Assembly: GCA_964562985.1 (NCBI GenBank)
Contig: CAZLWE010000025.1
Span: 1 to 43,066 of the forward strand
Direction: 5' to 3'
Length of the DNA: 43,066 nucleotides
Source: SHLQ01 sp964562985
GTDB taxonomy: Bacteria; Actinomycetota; Acidimicrobiia; Acidimicrobiales; SHLQ01
Part shown: positions 40,802 through 43,066 of the stretch, piece after piece
Position numbering within the stretch: position 1 is the stretch's first letter
How the letters are laid out: each line of letters begins with the position of its first letter
Position numbers and translations under genes: made by a program
Notes under the pieces: model-generated
What the model was told of the DNA's origin: nothing
The model's database searches: none
What the model saw: only the letters and a program-made list of their open reading frames with translations

Positions 40802-41946
40802 ACCGCCAACGTTCGATCGATCACTCGTTGTTGGTCGAACTGCACCTGAGCTCGCACCACGCCAGCACTGCCGAAGCGTCGCCGCGCGAGATCGTCGTCG
40901 AGAAGCCGTTCGATCGCGGTCGCAAGCTGGCGAGCTGACCCGGGTTCGTAGAGCAAACCGTTGTGCTGATGTTCGACAACTTGACGGCAACCTCGCACGT
41001 TCGTCGCGATCACGGGCAAACCCATGGCGCAGGCTTCCATCGCAGCGCGAGGGAACCCTTCCCGCTTCGATCCAAGAACGAAGAGGTCAAACATCTCCAG
41101 CATCGTTTCAATGTCGTTGCGCGCTCCCAAAAAGTGCACGCCAAGCGACTCCATCTCCGCGATGTCATGGTCGCCGATCGCATCGGCCTTCCCGGGTTCG
41201 CGAGGACCAACCACAACGACCGCAAATGGAGCGCAAGCGCTGGACCGGAGCAATCGGATTGCGTCGAACAAGTCGCGATAACCCTTCTCCCATACCAGTC
41301 TGCCGATCACGCCAACGACTAGAACCTTGGGTCCGATACCAAGTTCAGCCCGGACGTTCAGCGACTGCGCACGGCCGTGCGGCGTCTTGCGAAACCGATG
41401 GAGGTCAATACCGTTTCCCAACAGATGCACCCGCTGAGGTGGTACGCCGATTCGTCGCAGCGTGTCGACATCTTCGATGCTTTGCACGAGCTCCGCGTCG
41501 CTACAGGTCGCAGCAAACCGTTCCGCTCCGTATACGGCCAGCCGACGGGCCAACCCATCGGTTGGTTGGGCGTACAAACCATGCACGGTGTTCACGACGG
41601 CAGGAACCCGTTGGATGCGACCGAGAACCCGGCCCAGCACACCAGGCTTTGGATTGTGAGTGTGGAGGATGTCCGGTGCAACGTCCGCGATCACCGTCTT
41701 GAGTTGGCGAGCGGCGCGGATGTCCGCGGCTAAGTCGACCGATCTTTCGAATCCGGGGATGGGTATGTGAGCGATCCCATCGGCGGTGAGTTCGTCGGCA
41801 AAGGCTCCGGGGGCCGATGCCGTGATGACCTCGAACCCTGCTTCGGCGAAAGCATGTAGCTGCGGCTTGAGCAACCAACCCAAGCTCATCGCCGTCGTCG
41901 TGAGGTGCAATACCCGAGGCAACTCTTCGCTATCGCGCTGCTTCAT
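40675..41946 (-). CDS. GT4 glycosyltransferase
   Basis: A 423-residue GT-B enzyme. The N-terminal half has VLHLTTTAMSLGWLLKPQLHAFAEAGFEV and ILHTHNPKPGVLGRVLGR, typical of GT4 enzymes close to the WbpY/EpsD-like group. The C-terminal half has VVGVIGRLVWEKGYRDLFDAIRLL and FVLGSKREGFPRAAMEACAMGLPVIATNVRGCRQVVEH, with the E-x7-E donor motif. The last 35 or so residues are unlike the family and coincide with the 127-base overlap with the convergent gene. It likely follows or precedes the other GT4 in assembling the same glycan. The deacetylase gene upstream overlaps it by 4 bases. Confidence 0.9.
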   Translation of the reverse strand: MKQRDSEELPRVLHLTTTAMSLGWLLKPQLHAFAEAGFEVITASAPGAFADELTADGIAHIPIPGFERSVDLAADIRAARQLKTVIADVAPDILHTHNPKPGVLGRVLGRIQRVPAVVNTVHGLYAQPTDGLARRLAVYGAERFAATCSDAELVQSIEDVDTLRRIGVPPQRVHLLGNGIDLHRFRKTPHGRAQSLNVRAELGIGPKVLVVGVIGRLVWEKGYRDLFDAIRLLRSSACAPFAVVVVGPREPGKADAIGDHDIAEMESLGVHFLGARNDIETMLEMFDLFVLGSKREGFPRAAMEACAMGLPVIATNVRGCRQVVEHQHNGLLYEPGSARQLATAIERLLDDDLARRRFGSAGVVRAQVQFDQQRVIDRTLAVYRSLVGEATERYTDSIISVATDASNLELDLREPAANLSRSA

Positions 41947-42815
41947 CGACTGATCCGGCGGTATCGGTATCGGTTAACGAGGCGCCGTAGGTCGTCCTCG
42001 GCCCGCATTCCGCCCGAAAGCTTGCGTCGAAAGCCTTCCCAGCCATCAGCGACTTGGATCGGCGAACGATACAGACGATGTAGGTCGACGTCGGGCGCTC
42101 TATTTGGCCGGGTTCCGGCGATCGCCGCAGAGAGGTACCGCTGTCGGACCTCCCTTTCGGCAAGCCCTCCTGCTCGTACCGCTTTCGGATAGGCAAAGTG
42201 CCTTGGAGAAACGCCGATCTCGTCCTCGATACGTGCATTTGACCGATCGAGTTCTTGTCGCACCACCGAGAGCGGACAACGATCGAGCAAACGATGCGTA
42301 TGGGTATGTGCCCCAATATTCACGAGACCAGTAGCAGCGGCGTCGCGAAGACCCGCCCACGAAATGGGTTTGCCATTGCTGGGGAAGGATTTTTTCGAGT
42401 CGACATGGTCGGTCGCCACATACACGGTGGCGGGCAGATTGAACTCCACGAGGAGCGGCACAACCTCGTCGAGAAAGTCAGCTGTGCCGTCGTCGAAGGT
42501 GAGCACCACCTGATTTTCCGATGACTCGGACTCGGGCAACTGTAAGCGTGCAACGGCCTGGTCAAGGGTTCGAACCTGGTGAGCGGCACGGATATGGGCG
42601 ATTTGGCGACGAAACATTCCTCGATCGAGGTCCACCGGACTGGTCGTATGACCTCCAACCCGGTGATAACCCAAGATGATCGTGCCCGTAGGCGTTGGGG
42701 TCACATCATCGATGGCGAACGCGAGCTTTTTGGCTATCGCACGCGACGGCGCAATTGTCGTTTCCGGTCCTGATGTGGTCATCACTGGATCCTTCGGCGA
42801 CGAATGGGGCGACAT
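41943..42815 (-). CDS. Polysaccharide deacetylase, NodB/CE4 family
   Basis: A 290-residue protein. The NodB homology domain shows motif 1 VVLTFDDGTADF (Asp-Asp, catalytic base and metal ligand), motif 2 IGAHTHTHRLL (His ligands), and motif 3 RHFAYPKA. Motif 3 normally reads R-x-F-x-P-x-G; here the Gly is missing, so activity may be altered. No clear signal peptide or membrane helix is seen, which is odd for an enzyme usually acting outside the cell; it could act on a cytoplasmic lipid-linked sugar. It would remove N-acetyl or O-acetyl groups from the EPS. The stop overlaps the start of the GT4 gene by 4 bases. Confidence 0.87.
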   Translation of the reverse strand: MSPHSSPKDPVMTTSGPETTIAPSRAIAKKLAFAIDDVTPTPTGTIILGYHRVGGHTTSPVDLDRGMFRRQIAHIRAAHQVRTLDQAVARLQLPESESSENQVVLTFDDGTADFLDEVVPLLVEFNLPATVYVATDHVDSKKSFPSNGKPISWAGLRDAAATGLVNIGAHTHTHRLLDRCPLSVVRQELDRSNARIEDEIGVSPRHFAYPKAVRAGGLAEREVRQRYLSAAIAGTRPNRAPDVDLHRLYRSPIQVADGWEGFRRKLSGGMRAEDDLRRLVNRYRYRRISR

Positions 42816-42869
42816 AAGCCAATCGGACTATGAATCAGCTGCTATCCCCCGCCCGGTACGATCGGCGCG

Positions 42870-43066
42870 ATGGAGGGTTTCGAGATCCGCGCCGCCGGTG
42901 CCGACGACTTCGAGGAGATCCTCGACGTATGTTCGATTTCGCTCGGTTGGAAAAACCCCACGTTCGATCGAGCGCTATTCCGCTGGAAGCACGAGACCAA
43001 CCCCTTCGGACGGTCGCTCATCATGGTTGCAACCCACGAAGGCCGCATCGTCGCTGTTCGGCCCTT
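42870..43066 (+). CDS. GNAT-like acyltransferase, cut by the window end
   Basis: The visible 65 residues begin EGFEIRAAGADDFEEILDVCSISLGW and reach FRWKHETNPFGRSLIMVATHEGRIVAVRP. The opening beta strand and helix, then a strand ending in GRIVAV, fit the first half of a GNAT fold. The FRWKHExNPFG stretch is seen in GNAT-type proteins of glycan loci. The acetyl-CoA loop is beyond the edge, so the call stays provisional. TACGAT lies seven bases before the ATG, another leaderless pattern. It is divergent from the deacetylase. Confidence 0.6.
   Translation, partial: MEGFEIRAAGADDFEEILDVCSISLGWKNPTFDRALFRWKHETNPFGRSLIMVATHEGRIVAVRP

Overview
The window is high-GC, densely packed DNA. It suggests an actinobacterium, most likely of the Acidimicrobiia/Ilumatobacter type. 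The reasons are a 13E12-type HNH gene behind an actinobacterial LexA box, a Ku plus LigD-polymerase end-joining pair, GTGA/ATGA stop-start overlaps, and many apparently leaderless genes with a TAnnnT box 6-8 bases before the start codon. The lineage is inferred from gene content, not from a marker gene. No rRNA, tRNA or CRISPR array was seen.

Layout. (1) Positions 1-5600, minus strand, are a polymorphic-toxin locus. A secreted multidomain toxin (signal peptide, three fibronectin-like repeats, HINT protease, R-S-E ADP-ribosyltransferase tip) is followed 4 bases later by a DUF6000-like putative immunity gene. Then come broken HINT fragments, a HINT-AHH nuclease cassette without a carrier, and a further putative immunity gene cut by the window edge. 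Two inverted 19-bp copies of a repeat sit at the HINT breakpoints. (2) 5.6-9.0 kb: two glycosyltransferases coupled to a sirtuin. (3) 9.0-16.2 kb: an unknown conserved-looking protein behind an AT-rich promoter, an ECF sigma factor with an overlapping membrane regulator, leucyl aminopeptidase, uracil-DNA glycosylase, a YibE/F protein and a RarD-type transporter. (4) 16.2-18.8 kb: NHEJ genes (Ku, stand-alone LigD polymerase) with a membrane HExxH protein coupled to the polymerase gene. (5) 18.8-22.5 kb: a polytopic membrane protein, a duplicated-domain lipoprotein and a LexA-controlled HNH protein. (6) 22.6-28.0 kb: a NarL-type two-component system and a MacB/FtsX-type ABC transporter, with tandem dyads between them. 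(7) 28.2-33.2 kb: a lipoate/2-oxoacid dehydrogenase operon (tiny membrane peptide, E3, two-lipoyl E2, and a fused LipB-LipA protein). (8) 33.4-35.0 kb: a diguanylate cyclase carrying a dead HD-GYP domain. (9) 35.0-43.0 kb: an exopolysaccharide cluster (PqqD-HprK-like fusion, Wzy-like polymerase, BY-kinase, two GT4 glycosyltransferases, polysaccharide deacetylase) and a partial GNAT-like gene.

How the genes work together. The toxin region reads as an antagonism locus: one intact toxin with a linked immunity gene, plus a silent tip cassette with its own likely immunity gene. The lipoate operon groups octanoyl transfer, sulfur insertion and the E2/E3 proteins that use lipoate. The EPS cluster pairs chain polymerisation and length control (Wzy/Wzc) with glycosyl transfer and deacetylation. 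The LigD-Pol, HExxH protein and RarD genes are joined by 4-base stop/start overlaps, so they are probably translated together.

The most unusual features are the toxin cassette scars with their inverted repeats, the LipB-LipA fusion, the PqqD-HprK-like fusion in an EPS locus, and the HD-GYP(dead)-GAF-GGDEF protein.
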